From: Balanoglossus misakiensis
Taxonomy: Eukaryota; Hemichordata
Length of the DNA: 64,000 nucleotides
Direction of reading: 5' to 3'
Assembly: GCA_040954595.2 (NCBI GenBank)
Contig: CM082578.2
Location: forward strand, 1,860,001-1,924,000
Part shown: positions 23,561-34,930 of the stretch, piece after piece
Layout of the letters: every line of letters begins with the position of its first letter
Numbering within the stretch: the stretch's first letter is position 1
The notes under the pieces: generated by a model
The model's database searches: none
Told to the model about the DNA's origin: nothing
Seen by the model: only the letters and a program-made list of their open reading frames with translations
Made by a program: the position numbers and the translations under genes

Positions 23561-24750
23561 TACAAAACTATGGTAACTCAGATCACCTATGAAGCTTTAT
23601 ACTAAATTTCAAATAAGTCAGCTGATAAATTCCAGAAAAGCAGATTTTCTACCGATAATGTGGAAAGAGACAAAAATACAAATGGAAAATTCACATTATT
23701 AGCTCACAACATATAGAATTGTGTGAGGTTAACATAACTTACAGGAATACCAATTTTCAATTTTGAAAGCAATTTGCTCAGTAGTTGTTGAGTTCCCGAG
23801 TTTTGACGAATTTGACACTTTCCCAGCTAATTTGCATATTTTGGCAATGAACACTTCATTTTGACAACTCCCACCTACTGCCCTGCCTGCATCTCCACAC
23901 TAAATATCAAGGTCACATGCCAGTGGTTTCCAAGTGTTTGATATTGATAGACATACAGACAAACATCCGTACAGACATCCATATATACAGGTGCAACTGA
24001 TCCCATAAGGTCCCATGGTATAAATACATATACCTGCACCAAATGGGACCTAATAATTCCGATAAAATGCCTACATAGTAAGTGTAAAAACCACTTGTAC
24101 CGTCAACGTCCTTGGACAACAATGGCTAATATTACTTGCCAAGGGCGACTAGAATTTTGGGGGCCTGATGCAATTCTGATACATGTACTTCATGATTTAG
24201 AGATATGGTGAAAATCCTGTCAACCGAATTACTGGGAAATCAGATTTTCCATGTAAAATCATATCACCCCAAAATGTCAAGTGTCGAAAATAATTTTGAA
24301 ACAAAAAGTCTACTCAAAATCATACCAAAATTTAAATTTTAAAGCAGTACGTTAGGCAAGCAATTTGAGAATGAAGAAACTTACAAAAAATTTATAAATT
24401 GAAAATAATTTACAAATGCCGCACACAAACTTACAATCACTACCATATTACTGTACAAGTTAAAAGGACATTGTACCAGCAGAGACATTGCGATCGAGCA
24501 ATCCCCAAGATATACATGACATGGTCTAATTACAAATATTGAATATGTAAAATAAGTACACAACACTTCCAGTCTTTCAGTACAGTCAGCTGCTTGTTAA
24601 CAATAGGCATGTAGCTATTTCATCAAATTTACAGCCCAAGTCATGCCTATACAATTCTCCCTTAAGCTACCCTAAGTGAGTGATGAAAATCTCATATGGT
24701 CGACAATTGATGGCCGATTTTTGCCATGTTAAAGAAATGGGAGTTCATAA

Positions 24751-25514
24751 GGCTGCATTCACAAACACCTCTGGAGGGGGGGGGGCAGGAGAATTGCGGG
24801 GGGGATTTGAAAAAATTGAGGGTATGTAAGGGGGGATTTGAAATAATTTAGGGACTGAAAGGGGGGACTTGAAAACTTTGACGACTAAATATTTATTTTG
24901 AGTCCACAAAAATGCAGTTTCGCGCCCTTTATTTTACACCCCCTCCCACACCCACCCCCTCCATTCATCAACACCTTTCAATCATTGACTGGTTCAAACA
25001 TTGTCTAGTGTCCCAGGTCAGGGGACTTGCCCCCACCCCATGATAACTTTGAGCGGCGACGGTTAAATTTGTCCTCCCCAACATACCGGTATTTGAGTTA
25101 ATTTGCTTTTGCCGGGTTCATTAAAATGCAGCTTTGAGCTCTGTATTTTATAAAATTTTCTTACGTGGGAGGGGGACACCCCTTCCCACACCCACCCCCT
25201 TCAATTCTCGGTTTACAATGTCTCCCAACACAGAATACAAATACTTAAAAAGTAAAAACAATGTTCAGTTTTAATGAGGGGAAACATCAGTTTCAAAGTC
25301 TTTTCATGGGAGCGATGTTTTTCTTTTTTACAAGATAGATAGGTGATGTGTTTTGCTCTGTGAAAGAAAATGGGGGGGGGGTTTCAAAATTTTGGCAGTT
25401 CAGAAGGGGGGATTTGAAAATATTTCGGGTTGTGTACGGGGGGCATGTGAAAATTAGCGGTAAAAAAAAATGGAATTCTCCCCCCCCCCTCCAGAGGTGT
25501 TTGTGAATGGAGCC
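24751..25514. mobile_element. 764-bp MITE with TAA target duplication (Harbinger-like), copy A
   Basis: The left end is GGCTGCATTCACAAACACCT and the right end is its inverse with one change (AGGTGTTTGTGAATGGAGCC). TAA occurs on both sides, at 24748-24750 and 25515-25517. A related unoccupied site with a single TAA (GTTCATAAGCTAAAG) is at 59251-59265. A 3-bp TWA duplication is characteristic of PIF/Harbinger transposons. The interior is rich in G-runs followed by ATTTGAAA and encodes nothing recognisable. Confidence 0.85.
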
Positions 25515-25951
25515 TAAGCTAAAGTGATAATGGGTCATTCTTGAACTTTTTAACAGACAAAATAACAAAATGTGAAAAAAGTTTAATGAACTTAATATGC
25601 TAACTACAGAGACAGACATGTTTGACCAAAGCATGAAATACAAAAAAATGTATCATTTCTTCTATCTCTTACTACAGTTGGTTGTGGACTTTTCGCCCAG
25701 AATGCAATGTGATTTGACCCCCTAGCGCAAAGTGAAAACCTATTTAAGGCAGCCAGAATTGTCTGCATAATATGACGGAAACATTTGTAAAGTCATGGCT
25801 AGCGTGGGCTGGTAAGTATATGCGACTCTCCATGATAACCAGTTGTGACTTGCCACCACCATAATTTTGAAAGGGCGACTTCACTATTTGATGGGAAAAG
25901 GTAGCCTTTACAAACAAGCTATGGAGCATGTATACAGCAAGTTGTGCTTAC

Positions 25952-26024
25952 CGGAAAGCGGTCTTGGATCAGGCCTAGGTATTCTCTTCCTCCTCCGGCA
26001 TACGTTGAAATGCTGTGTTTAAGA
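25952..26024 (-). other. Exon-like module A1 (73 bp)
   Basis: On the minus strand, an AG acceptor context (TTTGATTCACAG) precedes this 73-bp segment and a good donor (GTAAGC) follows it. One frame is open throughout. Flanks resemble those of modules A2, B1, B2 and C. It may be a tandemly duplicated exon of an unidentified minus-strand gene, a non-coding RNA exon, or just a repeat with splice-like ends. No protein family is recognised. Confidence 0.35.
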
Positions 26025-27207
26025 CTGTGAATCAAATATATGCATATTAATTAGTAACCAATCAACCTTGCTTTAGAATTATCTGGGCCATACTAATTGG
26101 TGAAAATATGCAAAACATGGTATAATGTAGGGTCAGACTGTGCTGCGATAATGTACAACAGTGGAATACGAATCAGAGAAATCTGTAACAGCGATCTTGA
26201 AACTCCATTTACATCAGTACTGCAGTAAAGTGGTCCACATGGGTATACCACAAACATGGCAGTTAGGTGACAAGTGAAACTGACATCATATCTGTAAACG
26301 ACAGGTGTACACACACTTTGACATCTACGTAACACTGTACAGGGATTTCTTTATGTTTGTTGTGAAAATGAAACTTACATTTGATCCACCTCACTTTTCA
26401 TACAACTGATTAGCATAAGAATGTACATTGTTGGCAATTATAAAACATTTATTTTAGTATAGAAAAGTAAGCCTTAAAATTTAAACTTTGAATATCAGTA
26501 TACTAAAATGTTTCAAACGTAGCTGTCAGTATATCTCATGGCATGGTGGCAGAAGTAGATGTTGCTACCAGGGAAGCCGATTGAACATAGACAAGCCCAA
26601 TAGTCGCTTGGTGATTTTTTATCTTTATAAAGATTCTCAAAACTTTTTGTGCATTTGGTAGCTTTGGGCAAGTTTCTGGTCCTGATCAGAGTTTTCGAAT
26701 TCAGAACTGCGCTTCTCTGGCTTTGGTTACCATGGGCCAATCTGCACACATTTTTGAAAAAGAATCCAGCCTGTTTGTGTCATGATTTATATTATTCTTT
26801 CTGGCCTAAAGTATTGTTTTATGTCACTCTAAACAACATTACTTTCCTTCATGTGTCTAATATAATAACAGATCTCTTAGCCAGTTTGATTAAGCATAGT
26901 GTTGGACTAGCACAATTTCAGCCAAAAATACGGTCTCTCCTCGTGTATTGGTATGGGAGTAATTTCTAGCTATATGGTTAAGGAAATGCATCCAAATTTA
27001 ATTTATGCATGCTTCACATGAAGATTTGAACTTGACCATTTAATTCATGTCATCACGATCATATCACAGGCAATCGAGGCCAGAATTCGAAGGGGAAAAA
27101 AAGTATTGATAACTGGAATGTGTAAATTAGTTCGTAGACATACATTGCTTCCTATTGTCTCGGTTGCAACGCCCGATAAAAGCAAATATATAGCAAGTCA
27201 TGCTTAC

Positions 27208-27281
27208 CATTGAGCGGTCTTAAACTCGCCCCGGACGAGGAAGAGAATCCAGAGTTGAAATGAGACAATCTCAGGCAGCAT
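27208..27281 (-). other. Exon-like module A2 (74 bp)
   Basis: Same architecture as module A1: minus-strand acceptor context TTTGATTCATAG and donor GTAAGC. The flanks TAGCAAGT..TGCTTACC and GTTGAAATG..GAATCAAATA are shared with A1, while the middle differs. One frame is open. The function is unknown. Confidence 0.35.
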
Positions 27282-27330
27282 CTATGAATCAAATAGACAT
27301 AGAAGTTAGTAACCAGTCATAGTAGCTCTA

Positions 27331-27760
27331 AGTTGGGTGTACCAACTCTCCTTGTTAACAGTAACTTTCAAAGAAACTGAACAATTGGTTAAGAAGATTT
27401 TCTATCCAAAACAGAGATAGAAAAATGTATTTTTGACCAAACATTGTCTGTACAAACACATATGACAAGCAACTTATTTCAGTCAGCCCTGCTCACTGAC
27501 CCACCACTGTTAATTCAAAATAGAATAACTGGTAGTCTCTGTAACAGCTGGCATATTAAAGTTATGTAAACATGTCTAAGTTGGGTGTACCAACTCTCCT
27601 TGTTAACAGCAACTTTCAAAGAAACTGAACGATTGGTTAAGAAGATTTGCAATCCAAAAACAAAGAAATTTACAACAAACTATTTTGACAACCAGAATTT
27701 AATCAAAGTTGCACGTACATATACATGTGTTATGAAATTGTTAACTAACTTCCAAAGCAA
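27331..27760. repeat. Short tandem duplication, 247-bp step
   Basis: The segment AGTTGGGTGTACCAACTCTC through GGTTAAGAAGATTT occurs at about 27331 and again at about 27578. The intervening DNA has no gene. Confidence 0.75.
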
Positions 27761-27764
27761 TCAT

Positions 27765-28500
27765 AACAAAATTGGTTACCCCTAGGAATATTCCTACCAT
27801 ATTTCAAAGCCATCAAAAAAGTTCAAAGCAATCTGACAACGGCTTGAACGGTTTAAGAGAAAACAGTTTTTGGCAGAGATTGCCAAAAATATGCTCAATG
27901 ACACAAGCACGCAGTTTTAACAATTTTTACGACATCTTACTTGGGTTACCCCTGGGAATCTGCCTACCAAATTGCAAAGCATTCTGACCAAAATTGGCAA
28001 AAATGCTCAAAATTATAAATATGCCTATTTTACAACAAATTGAACAAAAACTATGGAAACTCGGACCACCTATATGAAGCTTCATACTAAATTTTGAAGG
28101 AGTCGGACTATCGCTTTCAGAAGTGAAGATTTTTTTTACCAATAATGTGGAAAAAGACAAAAAAATTAATAAACATTAGAAAATTCATAATATTAGCTCA
28201 AAACATACAGGACTGTGTGGGGTTCATTGACATACCGGTTTTCAGATCAATCTGACCAGTGGTTGTTGAGTTTCTGACTTTTGACCAATTTCACATTTTC
28301 ACAGGTAATACTTTTGGCAATGACAACTTCATTTGAACAAAATCCCACCTACAGCCCCGACTGCATCTACACACTAAATATGGAAGTGATACGTGCAGCA
28401 GTTTTCATCCGTTCATTCATACATACAGATGCATGTCATTCCTTAAGGTCCCAATCGTATATATATATACACACAAACCAAATGCCATAGGACCTAAAAA
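27765..28500 (+). repeat. Hairpin-ended dispersed repeat copy
   Basis: The family blocks (TTGGGTTACCCCT, CTTCATACTAAATTTTG, TAGCTCAAAACATACAGG, ATCTGACCAGTGGTTG) appear in order. The copy ends near TAAGGTCCCAATCG and GCCATAGGACCTAAAAA, where the hairpin arms are partly decayed. Confidence 0.7.
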
Positions 28501-29527
28501 TTGCTCCAAAATTAAAATACACAAATTTTGCAACACTTTAATCAAAACTATGGTAACTCAGATCACCTGTGAAGCTTCATACTAAATTTCAAACAAGTCA
28601 GCTGATCACTTCCAGAAAAGTATTTTTTTTACCGATAATGTGCAGACAAAAAATGCATAAAAATTGGAAATTCACATAAGCTGACAACATATAGGGCTGT
28701 GTGGGGTTACCATAAGTTACATGCATATCAATTTTGAATTTGAAAGCAATTTACCCAGTAGTTTTTGAGTTCCTGAGTTTTGACAAATTTGACACTTTCC
28801 CAGCTCATTTGCATATTTTGGCAATGACAACTTCATTTAGACAAACTCCCACCTACTGCCCTGTGTAAAAACCACTTGTACCTTCAACGTGCTTGGACAA
28901 CACATTTTTGTAACTTTCCGACATCAATGGCTAATATTACATGGCAAGGGTGACTAGAATTTTGTTTGGGGGTGCCGATGCAATTCTGATACATGTACTT
29001 CATGATTTAGAGGTATGGTGAAAATCCTGTCAACCGAATTACATCATTTTACCAAAAAATTTCAAAAGTGTAGAAAATAATTTTGAAACAGAAAGCCTAC
29101 TCAAAATCATACCAAAATTTAAAGTTTAATGCAGTTGGGCAAGCAATTTGAGAATGAAGAAACTTACAAATAATTTATAAATTGTAAATAATTTACAAAT
29201 GCCGCACACACTTACAATTACTACCATATTACATGATAAAAGGACATTGTACCAGCAGAGACATTGCGATCGAGCAATCCCCAAGATATACATCACATGG
29301 TCTAATTACAAATATTGAATATGTAAAATAAGTACACATAACTTCCAGTCCTTCAGTACAGTCAGCTGCTTGTGAACAATAGGCATGTAGCAATTAAATC
29401 AAATTTATAGCCCAAGTCATGCCTATACAATTCTCCCTACTTTAAATACGTTTTAAGCTACCCTAAATGAGTGATGAAAAACTCATACGGTCGACAATTT
29501 CAAGATGGCCGATTTTTGCCATGTTAA

Positions 29528-30165
29528 GGCTGCATTCACAAACACCTCTGGAGGGGGGGACGGGAGAATTCAATTTTTTTTACCGTTAATTTTCACATGC
29601 CCCCCTCAACAACCTGAAATATTTTCAAATCCCCCCTTCCGAACTGCTAAAATTTTCAAATCTCCCCCCCCCCCACCCATTTTCTTTCACAGAGCAAAAC
29701 ACATCACCTATCTATCTTGTAAAAAAAGAAAAACAGCGCTCCCATGAAAAGAATTTGAAACTGATGTACCCCCTCACTGAACATTGTTTTTATTTTTAAG
29801 TATTTGTATTCTGTGTTGGGAGACATTGTAAACCGAGAATTGAAGGGGGTGGGAGGGGGTGAGCAAATTAACTCAACTACCGGTATGTTGGGGAGGACAA
29901 ATTTAACCGTCGCCGCTCAAAGTTATCATGGGGTGGGGGCAAATCCCCTGACCTGGAACACTAGACAAACCAGTCAATGATTGAAAGGTGCTGATGAATG
30001 GAGGGGGTGGGTGTGGGAGGGGGTGTCCCCTCCCACATTAGAAAATTTTGTAAAATAAATGGCGCGAAACTGCATTTTTGTGGACTCAAAATAAATATTT
30101 AGTCGTCAAAGTTTTCAAGTCCCCCCCTTTCAGTCCCTAAATTATTTCAAATCCCCCCTTACATA
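29528..30165. mobile_element. MITE copy B, inverted and truncated
   Basis: This is the same family as 24751-25514 but with its interior in the opposite orientation. The left end GGCTGCATTCACAAACACCT follows TAA (29525-29527). The last ~72 bp, including the right terminal repeat, are missing; the sequence jumps to copy-A-equivalent flank (TGAAATACAAAA) and then a LINE. The insertion point corresponds to copy A sequence about 22 bp from the copy A insertion, so the two insertions are separate events. Confidence 0.82.
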
Positions 30166-30177
30166 TGAAATACAAAA

Positions 30178-30838
30178 TATGAGAGTTCAAAGAATTCCTT
30201 CGGTTAAACTTAATGACATCACTTTGAAGTTTGTACCTGTACACACCTATCTGGGCCATGTAATATCTTGTGATGGTTGTGATAATGAAGATATTGAACG
30301 ACAGAGAAGAGCATTTTGCGTTAGAGCAAACATGCTATTGAGACATTTTCAACATTGTAGTCAAGATGTGAAGAAAGTTTTATTTTTGGCATATTGTAGT
30401 AATATTTACTGCTGCAGTTTGTGGGCATCCTTTAAAGTTAAACCGATGAAAAAATTTAAAACTATGTACAATAATGTTTGGAGAAGACTTCTCGGTCTTC
30501 CGCCATTTTGCAGTGCATCGGTTATGTTTGCTACAAACCATGTATTGTCACTTGGTGAAGTTTTTAGACGCAATATGTACAGTTTTAAGCGTAGACTCGA
30601 AAATTCTTCTAATGTTTTACTTGATGCGATCTGTTCATCAGATAGAGCGACTGACAGCATATTTTTCAAACATTGGCGAAAGCAATTGTATATCATGTAA
30701 TTTTGCAGAGTTTTTTTTTTGTGTGTGTGTGTCTCAGTTTCAGATTTTCCAGAGTATTTTCATTAGTGTTTTTTTTTTCTTTTTTTCTTCTCTCTTTTGG
30801 GTATATGGTCTTTTTTTTAAAGTCTGAAATAAAGTATT
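30178..30838 (+). pseudogene. 5'-truncated LINE insertion (ORF2 C-terminus and tail)
   Basis: A 173-codon open frame (30179-30700) reads like the region after the reverse transcriptase in Jockey/CR1-type LINEs: YLGHVISCDG, then ARANMLLRHF-type and WRRLLGLPPFCSAS boxes. It is followed by a T-rich 3' region, AATAAA near 30828, and a short TTATTATA tail. It lies at the truncated end of MITE copy B and is absent from the duplicate. The frame has no internal stop, so the copy is fairly young, but it lacks the catalytic domains. The initiating methionine is fortuitous. Confidence 0.8.
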
Positions 30839-31364
30839 ATTATATCATTTCTTCAATCTCTTACTACAGTTGGTTGTGGACTTTCCGCCCAGAATGCAAT
30901 GAGATTTGACCCCCTACCACAAAGTGGAAACCTATTTAAGGCAGCCAGAATTTTCTGCATAGTATGACGGAAACATTTGTAAAGTCATGGCTAGCATGGG
31001 TTGGCAGGTTTATGGGACCCGCTCAGGTTCCCTCGAATAACACATAATGCATGATTGGTGACTGATTATTCTTTATTTGTTGATTTTGTCACATTTTCAG
31101 ATAAATCCCTATCAATCAGTCATTGTTTGGCCTTGCTATACAGCGCAATATGAATCTTGTTGACTGAAATTGTTGAGGATAGTGGTACATAAAGGTTACC
31201 AAGTGGAAAATATTCAAATGATTATTAGTGGTGTCCAACTCACCATGATAACCAGTTGTGGCTTGCCACCACCATAATTTTAAAAGGGTGACTTCACTAT
31301 TTGATGGGAAAAGGTAGCATTTACAAACAAGCTATGGAGCATGTATACAGCAAGTTGTGCTTAC

Positions 31365-31437
31365 CGGAAAGCGGTCTTGGATCAGGCCTAGGTATTCTCT
31401 TCCTCCTCCGGCATACGTTGAAATGCTGTGTTTAAGA
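31365..31437 (-). other. Exon-like module B1 (73 bp)
   Basis: This is the copy B counterpart of module A1, with the same length, donor GTAAGC and acceptor context. The exon-like core appears unchanged, although nearby flank has changed. Confidence 0.35.
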
Positions 31438-32000
31438 CTGTGAATCGAATATATGCATATTAATTAATAACCAATCAACCTTGCTTTAGAATTATGTGGG
31501 CCATACTAATTAGTGAAAATATGCAAAACATGGTGTAATGTAGGGTCAGAAAAAATATCCAGCCTGTTTGTGTCATGATTTACATTTTTCTTTCTGGCCT
31601 AAAGTATTGTTTTATTTCACTCTAAACAACATTACTTTCCTTAATGTGTCTAATATAATAACAGATCTCTTAGCCAGTTTGATTAAGCATAGTGTTGGAC
31701 TAGCACACTTTCAGCCAAAATTACGGTCTCTCCTCGTGTATTGGTATGGGAGTAATTTCTAGCTATATGGTTAAGGAAATGCATCCAAATTTAATTTATG
31801 CATGCTTCACATGAAGATTTGAACTTGACCATTTAATTCATGTCATCACGATCATATCACAGGCAATCGAGGCCAGAATTCGAAGGGAAAAAAAAGTATT
31901 GATAACTGGAATGTGTAAATTAGTTCGTAGACATACATTGCTTCCTATTGTTTCGGTTGCAACGCCCGATAAAAGCAAATATACAGCAAGTCATGCTTAC

Positions 32001-32075
32001 CATTGAGCGGTCTTAAACTCGCCCCGGACGAGGAAGAGAATCCCGAGTTGAAATGCAGACAATTTCAGGCAGCAT
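32001..32075 (-). other. Exon-like module B2 (75 bp)
   Basis: This is the copy B counterpart of module A2. It is one base longer (GTTGAAATGCAGAC against GTTGAAATGAGAC). That shifts the frame and closes the frame that is open in A2, which weakens a coding interpretation for at least one copy. Confidence 0.35.
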
Positions 32076-32283
32076 CTGTGAATCAAAAAGACATAGAAGT
32101 TAATAACCAGTCATAGAAGCTCTGCGTGGCAGGGCTGCGTGTTAACGGCTATGTCATAGCTCACACTGGTAGCTTATAACAGTCTCAATGGTGCCAAAAA
32201 TCTCCCCAACAACAAAACTAATTCTGGTCAGTTTATTCGCTATCGCTTTGCCTTAAAAGTTAGGGCCTATACTGTAGTGTGTT

Positions 32284-32735
32284 ACCACAGGGGGCTCTCC
32301 CTCCGCGATTTTATTGTTTGTTTGTTGTTGTTGATTGGCATAATAAACAAATACATATTTCTTTATTAATAAATATGGTTTGTTGACATGTAAGTGTTAG
32401 GGTATATTCGACAGGTTAAGGTATATTCAACGGTTAGGATTAGTGTTGGCATTTTTTTCGATTCTTGGCCCCGGGCATCACTAAGCCACAAAGAGAGGGT
32501 GATACCGACCGTGGATAGAAAAAATGCCAACATTAATCCTAACCGTTGAATATACCATAACCTGTCGAATATACCCTAATAACCTAACCCTTACATGTCA
32601 ACAAACCATATTTATTAATAAAGAAATATTTATTTGTTTATTATGCCAATCAACAACAACAACAACAACAACAACAGACAAACAAACAAACAAACAAACA
32701 AACAATAAAATCGTGGAGGGAGAGCCCCTTGTGGT
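32284..32735. mobile_element. Foldback element with arms of about 170-220 bp
   Basis: The outer ends ACCACAGGGGGCTCTCCCTC and GGAGGGAGAGCCCCTTGTGGT are inverted copies. The arms run inward to GGCATTTTTTTCGA near 32455 and its inverse near 32517, leaving a loop of about 60 bp. The arms differ mainly in the length of a CAA/CAAA microsatellite near the outer ends (longer on the right). An open frame over the right arm is repeat sequence, not a gene. The target duplication is unclear. Confidence 0.82.
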
Positions 32736-32978
32736 GCAACGGTACCACCTGCCCCACAACAACAAAGCTGACTCGAGGCCACAAACCACGTACAATTTAC
32801 TCGCACGGTGTCAAACAACGCATAAATTCCATGCGACAGTGAGTTTACTGTTCGACGCTGTAACGCTTCCCAAAGTCAGAATTTCGATGTTGGGAGGACA
32901 CTCTCGCCCTACCACGACCAGTTTTTGCTAGAAGGAGTGTACATGTACTTGTAAAACAACATTAAATGCCATGCTTAC

Positions 32979-33041
32979 CAGAGAAACGACATCATCAAGC
33001 ATGGAGGCGACCGGGACCTCCATGCTTGATGAACGTCAAAG
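32979..33041 (-). other. Exon-like module C (63 bp) with an internal hairpin
   Basis: Minus-strand acceptor AAATCATTGCAG and donor GTAAGC bracket a 63-bp segment. The downstream flank (TATGCAAATTAGTTACTACT, then CACTAATTAGTCAAA) is related to that of module A1. The core contains CATCAAGCATGGAGG (32993-33007) and its exact inverse (33017-33031), a 15-bp stem with a 9-nt loop. One frame is open. The function is unknown. Confidence 0.35.
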
Positions 33042-33049
33042 CTGCAATG

Positions 33050-34763
33050 ATTTTTCAAATGCAACGGTCAGCGGTACGAAAACGAGGCACCACCTGTGCG
33101 TCAATTATGCAAATTAGTTACTACTCAATCAGAATCCTGCTTCAATATGACATCACACTAATTAGTCAAAGTATGCAGTGCAACGTATGTGTGCAGGTGG
33201 AGAATGCGCCTCACGTCAATGCAGACACACAAGACACACAAACTGAAATGCAAATTGATGAATTCTGTCACGGCGTTCTTTTGAAGTGCGAATGAATAAA
33301 ATATTTCGTTTTCTTCAGTGTTTTTGTACTACAAAAAAAATGCGAAAAAACAAATAGCAAGCGCTTATGCTATGAAATACAAATAAATATCAGTTATGGC
33401 CATGTGGAAATGGAACGTCAATCCGCATTTGTCAAATATAATAGAAAAGACAAAGGAGCTGAGACGTCCTAAAATAAAAGGAATGACCTCTCCGTTCTGA
33501 CCTGTATGAGGAAGCCCTATTGTAATACGCAATATGTCGGATCATGCTACCATCCGCCATTCTGATTGGACGAGAGCTCAATCCATCGAAAGGAAAGTAC
33601 TCAATAGAGCACTGCTAAAACTGGCCCCTGAACTAATAGCATGCAACAAGGAAAACGTGACTAAATAAATAAAAAAATATAGCTGATAAATTTACGGACG
33701 GCCGGTTTATTTTTTAACTGCTCTATAGGAACTGTTGTCACTGTCATGCACGATGCATGTCTTGTCACTGCGCACTCGTGTTAACATTCATCAGAGCGCC
33801 TTTCGATAAATTCGTAACGTTTACATTAGACTCGAGTTCATTTTCGTTATGAAAATGACATTGATATACCACAAAATCGATTACTGATATAAAATAATAG
33901 CAATAACCCTAACCATAGATTAGGCTATAGCATTCCGGTAATTTTTTCAATATCACTCAGGAAGGATTCTATAACATTCTGTTTTGTATCGGCATGTATA
34001 ATTTAATATCCATACTACAAAACAAATATCAGCGGTAACTCAGAATATATTGTTGAAAATTTGCTCACTGTAGGCCTGACCATGGTAAGATTATGCAATA
34101 CTGGTAAGTATTTTGGGAGACTAGGTTGCATTGTATTGTCTGGTGTTCAAAAAATCACAAACATCCCGGACGACTAAATTCTTTCTTTCAAAACCACTTC
34201 TGCAACGACAAGAACTTTCACGAGTACGAGCATTCGGGGCAGGCAAAAACCATGGTATGAAGACGATATGAAGTCGATGAGTTAATGTTATGTTGAACCC
34301 GCTTTTAAATACTAGGTTTGGTATGTTTTTGCGCTTGTCTTTTTCTTTTTGTTTATAAATAGTCGTATATTTTAAAATAGCTCAAATGAGTCAATGGGAC
34401 ATTTTTCCATCCCACCTCATCCTAACTAAGGTTTTCAGTGGCCGGTCACCTGCACACATTAAATTTACCACGGACAAATTGAAATACAGCCAATCGAAAA
34501 AAGTGCGCCACCACATGGTCATTTGAAGACTTTGACGCGCTCTCCTGGCCGTAAACGCATGTGATCCGGAATAAATCGAACCTCGGTCGTGTTTTATTTA
34601 TTTTCACCACCAGCGAAAATCTACGACGGCCCAACCGCAGATTGTTGCTGCTCCGTACAACAACCGGCTTAAACTGTTCTGTGCATGTGTTTTGTGTTCT
34701 GGTGGTGTTTGCGGGTCTGAGACGTCAGTGTATAAGGCCCTTATCGTTTTGTACCAATAACTT
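33050..34763. other. No recognisable gene
   Basis: Short open frames on both strands show no domain. 34430-34700 is somewhat richer in CpG than its surroundings. Confidence 0.4.
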
Positions 34764-34772
34764 TTACCCACC

Positions 34773-34930
34773 TAGACTCTCTCGCAGCCCCTCTTGCCGT
34801 CCATGCAGGCTTATGGACTGATTGCATGCAGGTTCGCTACACAACACCATATGGGGCTTCTCCTTTTCTAAACAGTTGAGGGCGCATCAGTGAAGAGCCT
34901 TGTAGCGAACGTGGGCTGTGAGAGAGTCTA
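34773..34930. mobile_element. 158-bp MITE with 9-bp target duplication
   Basis: The terminal inverted repeats TAGACTCTCTCGCAGCCC and GGGCTGTGAGAGAGTCTA differ by one base. Identical 9-bp direct repeats TTACCCACC flank the element at 34764-34772 and 34931-34939. A 9-bp duplication is usual for Mutator-like elements, but the superfamily is inference. There is no coding capacity. Confidence 0.85.

Larger units (their letters stand above)
23570..27330. repeat. Segmental duplication, copy A
   Basis: This block aligns with 28530-32125 in the same orientation. Shared landmarks, in order: the hairpin-ended repeat remnant, CCACTTGTACC.TCAACGT, GCGATCGAGCAATCCCCAAG, a MITE, TTACTACAGTTGGTTGTGG, AAGCGGTCTTGGATCAGG, and GAGCGGTCTTAAACTCGCCC. 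Copy A has about 610 bp (26140-26755) that copy B lacks. Copy B in turn has a LINE piece and about 220 bp at 31010-31235 that copy A lacks. Open frames present in both copies (for example 26649-26969 and 31568-31762) are not recognisable proteins. Confidence 0.88.
28530..32125. repeat. Segmental duplication, copy B
   Basis: This block aligns with 23570-27330 in direct orientation, about 4.9 kb away. It differs by its own MITE insertion, a 5'-truncated LINE at 30.2-30.8 kb, an extra 220 bp at 31.0-31.2 kb, and lack of the 610-bp block found in copy A. Substitutions are scattered throughout, so the duplication is not very recent. Confidence 0.88.

Noticed and set aside
25293-25643. 116-codon minus-strand frame
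   Set aside because: It overlaps the right end of MITE copy A and its flank and has no domain.
26649-26969. 106-codon plus frame partly repeated at 31568-31762
   Set aside because: The second occurrence follows from the segmental duplication, and the sequence has no recognisable domain.
30406-30696. 96-codon minus frame over the LINE
   Set aside because: It is the antisense shadow of the LINE ORF2 fragment.
32524-32931. 135-codon plus frame with a polythreonine run
   Set aside because: It reads through the right arm and microsatellite of the foldback element.
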